Assembly: GCA_021776805.1 (NCBI GenBank)
Contig: JAJFFD010000126.1
Coordinates: forward strand, 1-41,464
Reading direction: 5' to 3'
From: Planctomycetota bacterium
GTDB taxonomy: Bacteria; Planctomycetota; UBA1135; UBA2386
DNA: 41,464 nucleotides
Positions 24,003 to 32,774 of this stretch are shown here, one piece after another. Position 1 is the first letter of the stretch; the number at the start of each line of letters is the position of its first letter. The notes under the pieces are model-generated. The model was not told the DNA's origin. It saw nothing but the letters and a program-made list of their open reading frames with translations, and did no database searches. The translations under genes and the position numbers were made by a program.

Positions 24003-24170
24003 ATGTCACCACACGCACTCATAGATCCAGGGAATGTGACCCCCCTTCGCCGCAGCCCACTTTGCCAGCGTCATTTACTCCGCGGCAGAGAGGGGAACCT
24101 CATCGGGCCACTGACCATCTCTGCCTTCCTCCTCATCCTCACGCTCACTCTCTTGCGCTTCGGAGTCTGA
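24003..24170 (+). CDS. Possible 55-residue tail-anchored membrane peptide
   Basis: A small frame starts at an ATG preceded by AGGAG at 23989-23993 with nine bases of spacing, the best ribosome-binding site in this gap. It encodes a basic, hydrophilic first half (NVTPLRRSPLCQRHLLRGRE) followed by one hydrophobic segment (LIGPLTISAFLLILTLTLLR) at the very C-terminus. That layout is typical of small single-span membrane proteins with the N-terminus in the cytoplasm. I know no homologue. It lies between two minus-strand transcription units and would be transcribed alone. A chance frame is possible in GC-rich DNA; the SD plus TM combination is the only support. Confidence 0.42.
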   Translation: MSPHALIDPGNVTPLRRSPLCQRHLLRGREGNLIGPLTISAFLLILTLTLLRFGV

Positions 24171-24201
24171 CCCGGCGGGATCCGGCGCAGATCGCTGCGA
24201 C

Positions 24202-25272
24202 TTACGCCTCGTCCTTGATCACGAATTCTTTGCGTGCTGCCAGGATGGATGCCAGCAGCAGGCTGATCGAGACGATGATTAGTAGGGCCAGGAGGGAGAA
24301 GGGAATGCTCGAGCCACCGACGATGCGGGAGATCTCCCGGGGCACTTCAACCTGCATGATGCCGGTGACGATGGAACGCAAGTAGTAGGTCACGGTAAGT
24401 TGGTTCACCATGGCCGGGACGAAGGAGAGGATGAATTCGAAGAAGACCCCGTAGAGCAGGGCCGCGATCATGGCTCGCCGCGGGATCAAGAATCCGAAGA
24501 GGAGAAAGATCGCGTTGTAGGCGATGATCGCAGCCAGGCTCACCAGCAGGATCGAGCCGATCAGAGCCATGCCTCCGACCGCCCCAAGGAGCAGCCAGGA
24601 GGCGAGCACGCTGAGGGTCAGAGGTATCGCGAGGGCCACGATGATGCCCAGGTATTTGCCCGCCACGAATTTCCAACGCGCCAGAGGCCTGGTGAAGAGG
24701 TAGGTCAGGGTCTTGCCATCCAGTTCCTGGCCGAGCACGGAGGTGCCATAGAAGAGTGCCAGCAGGAGGCAGATGGTTTGGGGGTAGAGCAGGAAGAGGT
24801 AGATGCTGTAGATCAGCTCCATTCCGAGCTGGATCTCTTCGGTGGCTGCATCCGGTCCAGATCTGCGACTCCCCGACTGGCGGCTATATCTTTTTCTCTG
24901 TGGTTTGGTTGGGTCAATCCAGAGCTCGCCATCGGTGATGATGAAATTGCCTTCGCCGATGACCGTGGCCCGCCGATTGCTCATCTCTCGACCACTCCAG
25001 AGAATCGCGTCCTCCGTGAGCTTCAATTGACCACCCAAGAAGCTCAGGTCCTCACCCTTCCAGAGCACCTGTTCCGAGGTCTCAGGCACGATCCCGCGGC
25101 GAGCATTGCGGAAGATGATCTCCGAGTCGATTTCGCGTTTGATCTCGCTAACTCCCCCGGCGCTCACTGCCCCAAAGGTAAGCAGCACTGGCAGGCTGAG
25201 GCAGAGCAGCATCAGCCACTTCATCCGACCGCCGAGGATCTGACCCAGTTGCATGCGGAAGATCTCGCCCAT
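24202..25272 (-). CDS. ABC-2-type permease with large external insert
   Basis: This 356-residue membrane protein is last in the four-gene ABC operon. The first helix (MKWLMLLCLSLPVLLTFGAV) is followed by about 130 soluble, mostly beta residues (about 40-165). Five helices follow in residues about 175-350, including YSIYLFLLYPQTICLLLALF, LGIIVALAIPLTLSVLASWL and LLALLIIVSISLLLASIL. The motif GQELDGKTLTYLFTRPLARW is the hallmark ABC-2 loop (E-x-x-x-x-T-x-x-x-L-x-x-P-x-x-R) before the third helix. The start ATG overlaps the upstream ATPase stop by one base (TGATG), so that ATPase is its likely partner. The transported substrate is unknown. Confidence 0.85.
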   Translation of the reverse strand: MGEIFRMQLGQILGGRMKWLMLLCLSLPVLLTFGAVSAGGVSEIKREIDSEIIFRNARRGIVPETSEQVLWKGEDLSFLGGQLKLTEDAILWSGREMSNRRATVIGEGNFIITDGELWIDPTKPQRKRYSRQSGSRRSGPDAATEEIQLGMELIYSIYLFLLYPQTICLLLALFYGTSVLGQELDGKTLTYLFTRPLARWKFVAGKYLGIIVALAIPLTLSVLASWLLLGAVGGMALIGSILLVSLAAIIAYNAIFLLFGFLIPRRAMIAALLYGVFFEFILSFVPAMVNQLTVTYYLRSIVTGIMQVEVPREISRIVGGSSIPFSLLALLIIVSISLLLASILAARKEFVIKDEA

Positions 25273-26198
25273 CAGCTCGCCGCCATGAGGTAATTGAAGA
25301 CCGCCTCGAGCTTGTCGTCGGCTGAGGTGAGTTCGCGGACAGATAGGCCTGTAGCCAGGACGACTTGCGACAGGCCCGCATAGAATTCTCCGGGATCTTT
25401 GGTGAGCACCATGACCTCCTCCCGCTCCTGATCGATCTCCACACCGTCGATGGGAAGGTCTCGAATCAGCGCGCCGGCCAGTTTCTTGGGATCCGAGCAA
25501 CGCAGGCTGATGCGATGGGGGAACTCGTTCATCAATCCCCGAATCTCTTGGACCTTGCCTGCGGCGAGGATTCTGCCACCGAAGATGAGAACGAACTGAT
25601 CGGTCATGGCCTGCACCTCGTGCAAGACATGTGAAGCGACCAGGATGCTCTTGCCCTCAGCGCCGAGCTCGGTGACCAGATCCATGATCTCGCGTCGACA
25701 GATCGGATCGGTGCCGGTCAGGGGCTCGTCGAGAATAAGGAAGTCCGGATCGTGAACGATGGCCTGGGCAATCTTGGTGCGTTGACGCATGCCCTTGGAG
25801 TATTCGCCGATGCTGCGATGCATGAACTCGGTGGCGCTCACTCTGGCCAGTGCCTGCTCGGCACGATCCTGCGCCTCCTGTCCCATTCCGGAGAGTCGAG
25901 CCAGGCTGGTGACAAACTCCAGCGCCGACATGTTGTCATAGAACGAGTCTTGCTCAGGGCAGAGTCCGATCCGATTGAAGAGCTGGACATTGCTCCAAGG
26001 ATTCTGGCCAAGCACCGAGACTTGACCTTCCGTGGGGCGAAGTTGACCGGTGACCAGTTTCAGGAAGGTCGACTTACCAGCGCCGTTGGGTCCGAGCAGA
26101 CCGATGACTCCGGGCTGTAAGTCGAGGTTGACGTCATTGACCCCGATGATGACTCCGTAGAGCTTGGTCAAGTTACGCGCTTCGAGGAGTTCTCCCAT
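25272..26198 (-). CDS. ABC transporter ATPase (second pair)
   Basis: This 308-residue nucleotide-binding protein has Walker A GPNGAGKST (residues 36-44) and a Q-loop region around LCPEQDSFYDN. The signature is EYSKGMRQRTKIAQAI, where SKGM replaces the LSGGQ signature, as is common in ABC-2 exporters. Walker B is DFLILDEPLTGTD, and the switch histidine lies in ILVASHVLHEVQ. About 90 residues of C-terminal extension follow, as in CcmA/NatA-type ATPases. It is flanked by permease genes, seven bases after the first permease and overlapping the second by one base. It most likely energises the downstream permease. Confidence 0.93.
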   Translation of the reverse strand: MGELLEARNLTKLYGVIIGVNDVNLDLQPGVIGLLGPNGAGKSTFLKLVTGQLRPTEGQVSVLGQNPWSNVQLFNRIGLCPEQDSFYDNMSALEFVTSLARLSGMGQEAQDRAEQALARVSATEFMHRSIGEYSKGMRQRTKIAQAIVHDPDFLILDEPLTGTDPICRREIMDLVTELGAEGKSILVASHVLHEVQAMTDQFVLIFGGRILAAGKVQEIRGLMNEFPHRISLRCSDPKKLAGALIRDLPIDGVEIDQEREEVMVLTKDPGEFYAGLSQVVLATGLSVRELTSADDKLEAVFNYLMAAS

Positions 26199-26205
26199 AG
26201 CTGAG

Positions 26206-27294
26206 CTAGATCCTCACTGGCTTGGTGACGCGGCGGAGAAGCAGGGCGCCCGATAGACTAGAGAGCAGCGCGATGGCGAGCAGGGAGACCCATGGTGGAA
26301 AGCCTGAGCTGGTGGCTGCGAGCACATCCGTGCTGCCTTCGATCACACTTGCATCACCCATGTCGGAGGCGAATCCGCGCATGCTTCGCTGCAAGCGCTC
26401 CCCTGCTGGGCCAAGGTTGGTGAACAAGGCTTCCATGTTCTCAGGGAGTTGGAATAGGTAGGAGGCCGCCCGCGTCGTCAGTTCGCGGAGGGAGAGGAAG
26501 TAGGCCCATGGAGGTGGCTCAAAGTTCCGCGAGAAGTTTCCGCCCAGGGTGAGTACTCGAAAGGCGATCTCGCCGAAGATCCAGGCCGCCAGCCAGAAGA
26601 AGGTCGCGATACGCCGATTGCCGGTGAGAGAGGAGAGGAGCAGAACCACCATGCCGATCGGCAGGGCGGTGGCCAGGGAGGCCATGGAGATCTGCAGGAG
26701 GATAGGCAGGGTGGCTTGCACTGTGCCTACGTCTGGAGACAGGGCAATGCTGATGGTGTACAGGACCAGGGCCGGAAAGAGCGTGATGCAGAAGACGAAG
26801 AAGATCACCGTGGCCAGCTTGCCGAGCAGGTACTGCCAAGGCTGGATCGGCTTACTGAAGTAGACCAGGAAGGCCTTGCTCTTCACGTCTCGTGAGATCA
26901 GTGGCGGGCCAACGATGGCCACGATGACCATGGCGAAGACGGATTGGGTGTAGGCAAAGAAGAAGTAGAAGACGATGGACCAGATCCCCGGCAAGAAGGA
27001 TTGGGGGTCGGCTCGAATCCTCTGCAAGGCATCGCCGGAGAGAAACTCGCCAGCGATCTCGGTGAGCATGGCCCCTTCGGTCAGGTTATTGGCGGGGTCG
27101 GCGACGTAGCCGATGGCGAGGAAGATGGGGCAGAAGTACAGGATCGGTATCCAGGCGAAGATCAGGAAGCGGCGCAGTAGTTTGCTGCTGCCAAAGGCGA
27201 TCCCGATTTCAGAGCGGGTAATCGCCATCCAACGCTGCATGACCCCCGTGCGGGCACCGTCCCATGGTCGGTAGCCGAGTTCGGCGATAGGCAT
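26206..27294 (-). CDS. ABC-2-type permease (first pair)
   Basis: This 362-residue protein starts MPIAELGYRPWDGARTGVMQ, a cytoplasmic lead-in typical of these permeases. It then has six or so helices: RRFLIFAWIPILYFCPIFLA, the segment SIVFYFFFAYTQSVFAMVIV, then LATVIFFVFCITLFPALVLY and others. The loop ISRDVKSKAFLVYFSKPIQP is the ABC-2 element before the third helix (D-x-x-x-x-x-x-x-x-Y-x-S-x-P). A soluble external part lies near 270-330, and a final helix (VSLLAIALLSSLSGALLL) ends the protein. The start is one base after the upstream ATPase stop. The substrate cannot be inferred. Confidence 0.86.
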   Translation of the reverse strand: MPIAELGYRPWDGARTGVMQRWMAITRSEIGIAFGSSKLLRRFLIFAWIPILYFCPIFLAIGYVADPANNLTEGAMLTEIAGEFLSGDALQRIRADPQSFLPGIWSIVFYFFFAYTQSVFAMVIVAIVGPPLISRDVKSKAFLVYFSKPIQPWQYLLGKLATVIFFVFCITLFPALVLYTISIALSPDVGTVQATLPILLQISMASLATALPIGMVVLLLSSLTGNRRIATFFWLAAWIFGEIAFRVLTLGGNFSRNFEPPPWAYFLSLRELTTRAASYLFQLPENMEALFTNLGPAGERLQRSMRGFASDMGDASVIEGSTDVLAATSSGFPPWVSLLAIALLSSLSGALLLRRVTKPVRI

Positions 27295-27295
27295 C

Positions 27296-28228
27296 TCAGG
27301 CGCTCTCCTTCTCCGGCCGGCCTTCAGTCGCTCGAACCGCAGCCAAGTAGATGTCTTCAAGGGAGTTGCGGCTTGGCATGATCTCCCGCACTTCGCTGCC
27401 GCATTCCTGGGCAGCTGCGAAGATCGCTGTGCCCAAGTCCCCCTCGCCCCGGATACGCGCCTCGTCTGGGCCGATTGCTTCTATCTGATAGCCGCGAGCG
27501 CTAAGCGCTGCGCAGAGTTTGGCCACATCATGCGCAACTCGGATTCGGCAACTCGAATCGACACTCTTCTGGAGAGCTTGGATCGTGTCGTAGACAAGTA
27601 GTTCGCCGCGACCCAGGATGAGAGCCGCGTCACAGCAGGATTCTACGTCGCTGAGAATGTGCGTGGAAATCACCACCGACACGCCCTTCTTTTGAGTTAG
27701 GTCCCGGATCAGCCGGAGCATCTTCTCGCGACCCACAGGATCGAGTCCGTTGGTTGGCTCATCGAGGAAGAGCAGCTTGGGCGCATGGATCAGAGCCTGG
27801 GCCAGCTTGACCTTCTGGCGCATGCCGACCGAGTAGGTCTGCACCTCACGGTAGCGCGCTTCGCCGAGGAGCACGTAGTCGAGCATCTCGTGTGCTCGTC
27901 GCAGAGCGGTGAGGGCGGGTAGGCCTGCCAATTGCCCGGCCAGTGCTACAGACTGCACTCCTTGCAGGCCGGCGATGGTGCAGTCGTCTTCGGGCATGTA
28001 GCCCACCTGCTCGCGAATTTCACGGGACTGGGTCGCCGCATCCATGCCGAGAATGGTGGCTGTCCCGCGGCTGAGCTTCACCAGTCCGAGGATGGCCTTG
28101 ATCAGCGTGCTCTTGCCGGCGCCATTCGGTCCGAGAAGACCGATTGCGCCGGGCTGCACGGAGACGTTCAGCCCAGCCAGTGCTTGAAAGCTGCCATAGA
28201 ACTTGGCGACATCAACGAGTTGGATCAT
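27296..28228 (-). CDS. ABC transporter ATPase (first pair)
   Basis: First gene of the ABC operon. The 310-residue protein has Walker A GPNGAGKST (residues 33-41), a Q-loop-like VGYMPEDDCTIAG, and signature TYSVGMRQKVKLAQAL. Walker B is KLLFLDEPTNGLDPVGREKM and the switch histidine lies in VVISTHILSDVES. The C-terminal 90 residues form the extension usual in ABC-2 ATPases. The Q-loop position carries Glu-Asp-Asp in place of Gln (PEDD), which is also seen in some natural ABC-2 ATPases. It pairs with the permease that starts one base after its stop. A perfect dyad lies 63 bases upstream of its start. Confidence 0.93.
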   Translation of the reverse strand: MIQLVDVAKFYGSFQALAGLNVSVQPGAIGLLGPNGAGKSTLIKAILGLVKLSRGTATILGMDAATQSREIREQVGYMPEDDCTIAGLQGVQSVALAGQLAGLPALTALRRAHEMLDYVLLGEARYREVQTYSVGMRQKVKLAQALIHAPKLLFLDEPTNGLDPVGREKMLRLIRDLTQKKGVSVVISTHILSDVESCCDAALILGRGELLVYDTIQALQKSVDSSCRIRVAHDVAKLCAALSARGYQIEAIGPDEARIRGEGDLGTAIFAAAQECGSEVREIMPSRNSLEDIYLAAVRATEGRPEKESA

Positions 28229-28290
28229 CTATGGCAGGCGGGCAGCCGGAGCGATTGGCGGCCACTGCGGGGATGATCACAGTTATTCTT

Positions 28291-28303
28291 GCTTCCTGGA
28301 AGC
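28291..28303 (-). promoter_or_regulatory. Perfect 13-bp dyad upstream of the ABC operon
   Basis: GCTTCCTGGAAGC is a perfect palindrome of six-plus-six around one central base, in the 93-base gap before the first ABC ATPase. Size and place suit an operator for a dimeric repressor. No sigma-70 boxes are convincing beside it. Confidence 0.35.
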
Positions 28304-28321
28304 TAATCCATGTCGGATCTC

Positions 28322-29995
28322 TCAGCGCGGATGCGCTTGGGCTAGAAGCGGATCATCTGTCCTGCAGAGGATGCTCATCTGCTCGCCCTCGATAAGCACG
28401 CGCAAACCAGTCAGCTCTCTCTTCGGCAAGAGCTCGCTGGGCAAGACCAAGTACCGCGCCTCGGTCCGGTCCATCAGCTCCCGATACCGGCCGCTTCGAT
28501 ACAGCTCCTTCCGCTCCACCAGCTCTCGCAGCACTGCATGCGGATAGCGGGAGATATAGCCGTCGATCACCGGCCGCTCATGCCAGGTCTGACGCAGAAG
28601 GCGCTCGCACATGCTGCCGCTCAAATCGATGACCGCGCCCTCTGGCAGGTCTGCGAGCCCTTCGACGGACTCAGGCACTTCGATGCGTGTAAGCGGAATG
28701 GGGCGAGGCCAGGTCTCTATGGCGAAGATCAGCAGGAAGGGCCAGGCGCGCCCAGCGAAGATCTTCCCCAGGAAGGGGCGGAGTCCCATGCCAGCCAAGA
28801 TCGAGATGCAGAGCAGAGCCATCACCGCGAAGCGCACCGGCGTGCCCCCATGCTCCAGGGGTGGCAGGATGATCTCGAGAATCCCATAGGGAGTTGGTAG
28901 ATAGGGCAGTTGTTGACCCCAGATCTGCAGCCGAGGCCCCAGGCTGATCGCGAGGAAGACCATGCCCATGATCGCCCAAGGGCGACAGGGGCTGCCGCGT
29001 TTGGCACCGAATTTCCAAAGCGCGAAGGCTGCGGGTAGGAGCAGGGTCCAGCGCAGGTAGACGTCGCTCTCGTGAATGTTGCCCGGAAGCTGCGACCAAA
29101 AGCCCTGAGTCCAGTCGTTCAGCCACCAATGTCCTCCCGGGATGAAGGGAGCCAAGAGATCCATTGAGGCTTCTCTAGGATCATGGGATCCGATGAGGTC
29201 GTCGTTGAGCCCGGCACGAGCCAGGGCGAGGAGGAGAGGAAGAGCAAGCAGCGAAGCAAGGGTGCAGAACAACAGGAACGGTCTGCCTAGTTCGGCACTG
29301 AATCGGAGCGGGCGTCGCTGCAGATGCTCGCTTCCTAGCAGGAGCATGAGCGCAGCGATTCCGCAGTACATGCTGTAGTAGTAGTCGCTGAGGAGCACCA
29401 GCCAGAACGCGGCGGCAGCGAGAGTGGCTCGGATTGCGCTCGGTCGCCGCAGTAGCTGCAACCAGGCGAGGAGAAAGAGCGGCAGGCCCTGCATGGTGAC
29501 CAGTTGCAGGTGCCCCTCCGCATGAGCGAAGTGGTAGCTCGAGAATGTGAATGCAGCGCCTACGAAGATGCTCACCCAGTAGTCGCGCAGCAAGAACCAG
29601 GCGAGCCAGAAGGCGGCCAGGCCAGAGCTGACGAAAGCGAAGATCACCAGGGCGTTGAAGACCTGGATCTGCCCGAGCAGGAGGGAGAGGGGAATGCCCA
29701 GGAGCCCATTGATCGGGTTCATGGTCTGACCGATCAGGCTCGTTCCTCCCGGGTGGTGGAGAAGCTCGCTGTGCCACGGGTGAGTGCCGGACTCGACCAA
29801 GGCCTGCTTGACCCACCAGATGTTCCAGACGTTCTGCAGGCCATCGCCATCGTCGCAGAAGAAGTGGCTGCCAAAGCTGGCCATCGCCGGCCAGGTGAAA
29901 GCGGCAAAGAGCAGCAGGTAGGTCAGGCCGGGGATCAGCAGGAATCTGTGTAGATCCCCGGTCCACCCGAGCAGTTCTCTATCCGCCAGCCGCAT
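28322..29995 (-). CDS. GT-C-like polytopic membrane protein
   Basis: This 557-residue membrane protein has roughly a dozen hydrophobic helices (FLLIPGLTYLLLFAAFTWPA at about 18-37 onward). The first external loop holds FFCDDGDGLQNVWNIWWVKQ, with an Asp-Asp pair in the GT-C position. Then come HHPGGTSLIGQTMNPINGLL and YHFAHAEGHLQL. This layout resembles bacterial membrane glycosyltransferases of the YfhO/GT-C type that act on polyprenyl-linked sugars. The last 120 residues (about 435-557) are soluble and end in PLLAQAHPR. It is on the minus strand upstream of the ABC operon with 93 bases between, so the ABC system could export a product linked to it; that is speculative. Confidence 0.7.
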   Translation of the reverse strand: MRLADRELLGWTGDLHRFLLIPGLTYLLLFAAFTWPAMASFGSHFFCDDGDGLQNVWNIWWVKQALVESGTHPWHSELLHHPGGTSLIGQTMNPINGLLGIPLSLLLGQIQVFNALVIFAFVSSGLAAFWLAWFLLRDYWVSIFVGAAFTFSSYHFAHAEGHLQLVTMQGLPLFLLAWLQLLRRPSAIRATLAAAAFWLVLLSDYYYSMYCGIAALMLLLGSEHLQRRPLRFSAELGRPFLLFCTLASLLALPLLLALARAGLNDDLIGSHDPREASMDLLAPFIPGGHWWLNDWTQGFWSQLPGNIHESDVYLRWTLLLPAAFALWKFGAKRGSPCRPWAIMGMVFLAISLGPRLQIWGQQLPYLPTPYGILEIILPPLEHGGTPVRFAVMALLCISILAGMGLRPFLGKIFAGRAWPFLLIFAIETWPRPIPLTRIEVPESVEGLADLPEGAVIDLSGSMCERLLRQTWHERPVIDGYISRYPHAVLRELVERKELYRSGRYRELMDRTEARYLVLPSELLPKRELTGLRVLIEGEQMSILCRTDDPLLAQAHPR

Positions 29996-30157
29996 GGGGC
30001 TTTTATCGGAGGCGGATCGGCGCGGGATTGAGCCCCGAGTCCCGCCGAATAGCTTCTCGAAAGCTCTTGGGGTGGCTTGTTGCTTGTCAAGAGCCTCGCT
30101 AGCCTTGCTGCGCCAGGGAGGGTAATTACAAGAAACCTCGTCAGGAGAATGATCAAA

Positions 30158-30811
30158 ATGTTCCGCTCCATGTCTTCGCTCTCAATTCTCGCCGCAGTCC
30201 TCTCCAGCTTGCTTCTCGTCAGCTGTGAATCCACCGGGACTGGTCGTTCGGCAGCTACTTCCGGTAGTGCTCAGAATCTGAGTGAGCAATTCACCAAGCT
30301 CGATAGCCAGATCGATGCGACTCTCGCCGCTTTGGTCGAAGTCCCCAAGCACAAGGATGGAGACCTGAAAAAGCACTTCGATCTCTTCATGGCCGAAATG
30401 TATCGGCTCGATACTCAAGGTAAGAATGTCGTCGCCGCTGCAGATGACCTGAACAAGAACTCCAAGAAGTACATCGAAGGTTGGCAGTCTCAGATGGCAG
30501 ATGTCGAAAGCTCGGACCTGAAGGAGCAGGGTGAGGCTCGCATCGCCGAGGCTTCTGCCAAGCTCGATGATGCGAAGGACGAACTCGAGCGCATTGAAGC
30601 GGACTTCCAGAAGTTCTATGGCCGTCTGAATGAGATCAAGATCATCCTCGAGAACGACTTGAATGCTGCCGGCGTCTCAGGACTCGAGACAGCGATCTCC
30701 ACCGCCGGCGAGGCAGCCGCACCGGTCAAGGAAGACATCAAGGAGATTCTCGCCGGACTCGAAAAGGTCAGTAGCGCGCTCTCCTCACAGGCTCCGACCG
30801 AAGGCAAGTAG
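30158..30811 (+). CDS. DUF2959-like coiled-coil lipoprotein
   Basis: The 217-residue protein begins MFRSMSSLSILAAVLSSLLL followed by VSCESTG, a lipoprotein signal with lipobox L-V-S-C. The mature part is almost wholly helical and charged: QFTKLDSQIDATLAALVEV, LFMAEMYRLDTQGKNVVAAA, ASAKLDDAKDELERIEADF. This matches the general look of DUF2959 proteins, helical envelope proteins of unknown role. An ATG nine bases upstream touches the AGGAG ribosome-binding site (30143-30147), so the later ATG is chosen; the earlier one would add only MIK. A strong intrinsic terminator follows the stop. The gene is divergent from the GT-C-like gene. Confidence 0.8.
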   Translation: MFRSMSSLSILAAVLSSLLLVSCESTGTGRSAATSGSAQNLSEQFTKLDSQIDATLAALVEVPKHKDGDLKKHFDLFMAEMYRLDTQGKNVVAAADDLNKNSKKYIEGWQSQMADVESSDLKEQGEARIAEASAKLDDAKDELERIEADFQKFYGRLNEIKIILENDLNAAGVSGLETAISTAGEAAAPVKEDIKEILAGLEKVSSALSSQAPTEGK

Positions 30812-30834
30812 CCGACGGATAGGCTTGTTCCGAA

Positions 30835-30867
30835 GGACGCCGGGGGTACGCACTCCCGGCGTCCTTT
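30835..30867 (+). terminator. Rho-independent terminator after the DUF2959-like gene
   Basis: GGACGCCGGG and CCCGGCGTCC form a perfect ten-pair stem with a ten-base loop, followed by TTT. CGAA before and TTTCG after can extend the stem with one bulge. It is the clearest terminator in the window. Confidence 0.88.
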
Positions 30868-30888
30868 CGTACCCAGAGCGCTTGCCCC

Positions 30889-30897
30889 TGCTATGAT
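30889..30897 (+). promoter_or_regulatory. Extended -10 promoter candidate
   Basis: TGCTATGAT matches the extended -10 pattern TGnTATAAT with one mismatch, 20 bases before the start of the 618-residue membrane protein gene and just after the terminator. No -35 box is evident, which extended -10 promoters do not require. Confidence 0.4.
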
Positions 30898-30917
30898 CTG
30901 CCTCAGGTCTAGCAAAG

Positions 30918-32774
30918 ATGTCCATGATTCGTGATCGACTATTGGCGATCGGGAGAGCTCCCTTGCTCCTGCGCGGCCTGGGTGGGGGGCTCGGTCTGTT
31001 CGCCCTGTGGGTCCTGGTCTACATGGGGCTGGAGGTCTTGGGGAGAAACTACCCTGGTCGACCGATGGAGGTCGCCGGGCTTGCCATCCTCGCCGTCATG
31101 CTGGGATTCAGCCTCCGACAACATGCGCAGCGACCCTTCATCCTAATCACCAGATCTCTGGCCATTCTGCGCGAACTTGTGGCCCCAATTGGGCGGTTCA
31201 TCCGCAGCCTTGGTGTGGATTTTCGTGAGCAGCCAGAATTCAGTCCCGGGCTCCCAAGACTGCTAACCCGGGGGGTGGGTCTGGCTCTATCGCTAGTCCT
31301 GCTAACCAGTCTCTGTGCCAGTCTGCTGCCGGAACCCGTCCTGCCGAGCCTGGCCTCGAGCTTCTTCGTGTTCTACCTGCTCGCCACAAGTCTGCTTTGG
31401 GCGACGATGATTGGATTCGGACTGGTGCTCGTATTCTTGATAGTTGCCGTCATCCACGATGAGTTCGTCGGCCGTTTTCTCGGTCAAGGGCGCCGGAACA
31501 TGCGTCAGGAGGTATCGGTTCTCCTTGGCCTCGGGGTTCTCCTTCTACTGGCAGCCAGCCTCTTGCCCGAGTGGGTGGCACCTGCGGCTATCCTTGGCCT
31601 TTTTGTGCTTGGCCTGGGGGTGATCTGTTGGCCAGGGGGACCTACCGCCACTCTGATTTGGACGAGCGAGCGTGAGCCAGTTGCCGTCCGTCGCTTCGAC
31701 TATCGATGGATCTCAGCTAGCGAACTGGTATTGGTCAATTCTTTGAGCCTGACACTGGTCCTGATCTCCACCGGCAGTCAGATCTTCGCTGCTGTGGACG
31801 AGCCCGAAATGGTTTTGACCACCTATCTCGGGAAGGGATTCGCATGGCTCGCAGTTGGTGGAGTCTCTGCAGAACTGTTCCTGCTCATGCGCTTCTTGCG
31901 GCGAGGGCGGCGGCAGGATCCAGGCCGGGTATGCAAGCCAGTGCTCCGGGTTGAAGGCTGCACATCCAAATCTCAAGAGCTCTATCTGCGTGGCCCACTC
32001 GAGGCCCTTGGCTGGAAGCTGAGGTTCGATACGGCTGATCCGGCGCCCACCGATGTGCGGGTGGTGATCCAGCAGGCTCCGGCAGCGGAGGCTGAGGCGG
32101 ATCTCTTCCAGGTCAGGCCTTGGCCACGAGCCATCGACCTGAATCAGATCGATGATCTGGATCTGCTTCACCAACTCAAACGCAGGGATGCGGTGCAGAA
32201 GCGTCGACTGCTCATGCGCGGTCTGGAGAAGCTCTTCAAGCGCGCTGCGCGGAGGGTCTTTAAGCGTGGCGCCGGGTTCTGGTTGGGGCTGCAGTTCTGG
32301 TACGTGGTCGGCATGAGTCGAGATGTGGATGAGGAGCAGATCGATTTCGAAGAGGGCGCGTTCGTGCTCGGCATCATTGGCCCCCCCTACTACCGCATGT
32401 TCTCGGATGCGGTCCGCAGCCACTACGCCGAGATCATGCGTGCTCTGGAGCTCGATCTTGTTTTTGTGGAGGATGGCGTGGGTTTTCGTGGCCTGCAGAA
32501 GACCCTGAGGATCCTCTTCGAGGTCTATGACATGCATGCCGGCAAGCAGCGAGCAGAGGAGAGGCACTTCATGGGGGTGCAAGGTGTTCGCGTGATCATC
32601 CATGACTTTTCTCCTCAGCGTACCTTTGTCTCCGAGGTCTATCCCGAGCCGGACTACAAGGAAGTGGGACGGGGAAGGATCCTTCACATCTTCAAAGATC
32701 GAGAAGACGATGCGCAGCGGGTGGTCCCCAATCTGGATTTGACCAACCTGCCCGTACCGGTGTTCGGGCGCTGA
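30918..32774 (+). CDS. Unrecognised polytopic membrane protein with large cytoplasmic domain
   Basis: I do not recognise this 618-residue family. Residues 1-330 contain about seven hydrophobic helices, including LLLRGLGGGLGLFALWVLVY, VEVAGLAILAVMLGFSL-like and SVLLGLGVLLLLAASLLPEW. The rest, about 330-618, is soluble. It contains a basic region (KRRLLMRGLEKLFKRAARRV) and a well-ordered end with FVLGIIGPPYYRMFSDAVRS, RALELDLVFVEDGVGFRGLQ and GVRVIIHDFSPQRTFVSEVY. No Walker, kinase, peptidase or channel motif is seen. The C-terminal block has several Glu-Asp and His residues (FVEDG, AEERHFMG, IIHDF) that could form a site. It starts a cassette behind a terminator. Its stop overlaps the ATG of the next lipoprotein gene (TGATG). 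An ATG six bases later is an alternative start. Confidence 0.75.
   Translation: MSMIRDRLLAIGRAPLLLRGLGGGLGLFALWVLVYMGLEVLGRNYPGRPMEVAGLAILAVMLGFSLRQHAQRPFILITRSLAILRELVAPIGRFIRSLGVDFREQPEFSPGLPRLLTRGVGLALSLVLLTSLCASLLPEPVLPSLASSFFVFYLLATSLLWATMIGFGLVLVFLIVAVIHDEFVGRFLGQGRRNMRQEVSVLLGLGVLLLLAASLLPEWVAPAAILGLFVLGLGVICWPGGPTATLIWTSEREPVAVRRFDYRWISASELVLVNSLSLTLVLISTGSQIFAAVDEPEMVLTTYLGKGFAWLAVGGVSAELFLLMRFLRRGRRQDPGRVCKPVLRVEGCTSKSQELYLRGPLEALGWKLRFDTADPAPTDVRVVIQQAPAAEAEADLFQVRPWPRAIDLNQIDDLDLLHQLKRRDAVQKRRLLMRGLEKLFKRAARRVFKRGAGFWLGLQFWYVVGMSRDVDEEQIDFEEGAFVLGIIGPPYYRMFSDAVRSHYAEIMRALELDLVFVEDGVGFRGLQKTLRILFEVYDMHAGKQRAEERHFMGVQGVRVIIHDFSPQRTFVSEVYPEPDYKEVGRGRILHIFKDREDDAQRVVPNLDLTNLPVPVFGR

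Noticed and set aside
31713..32687. 324-codon frame opposite the unknown membrane protein
   Set aside because: No motif or start signal, and the plus strand has helices and overlapping coupled starts.
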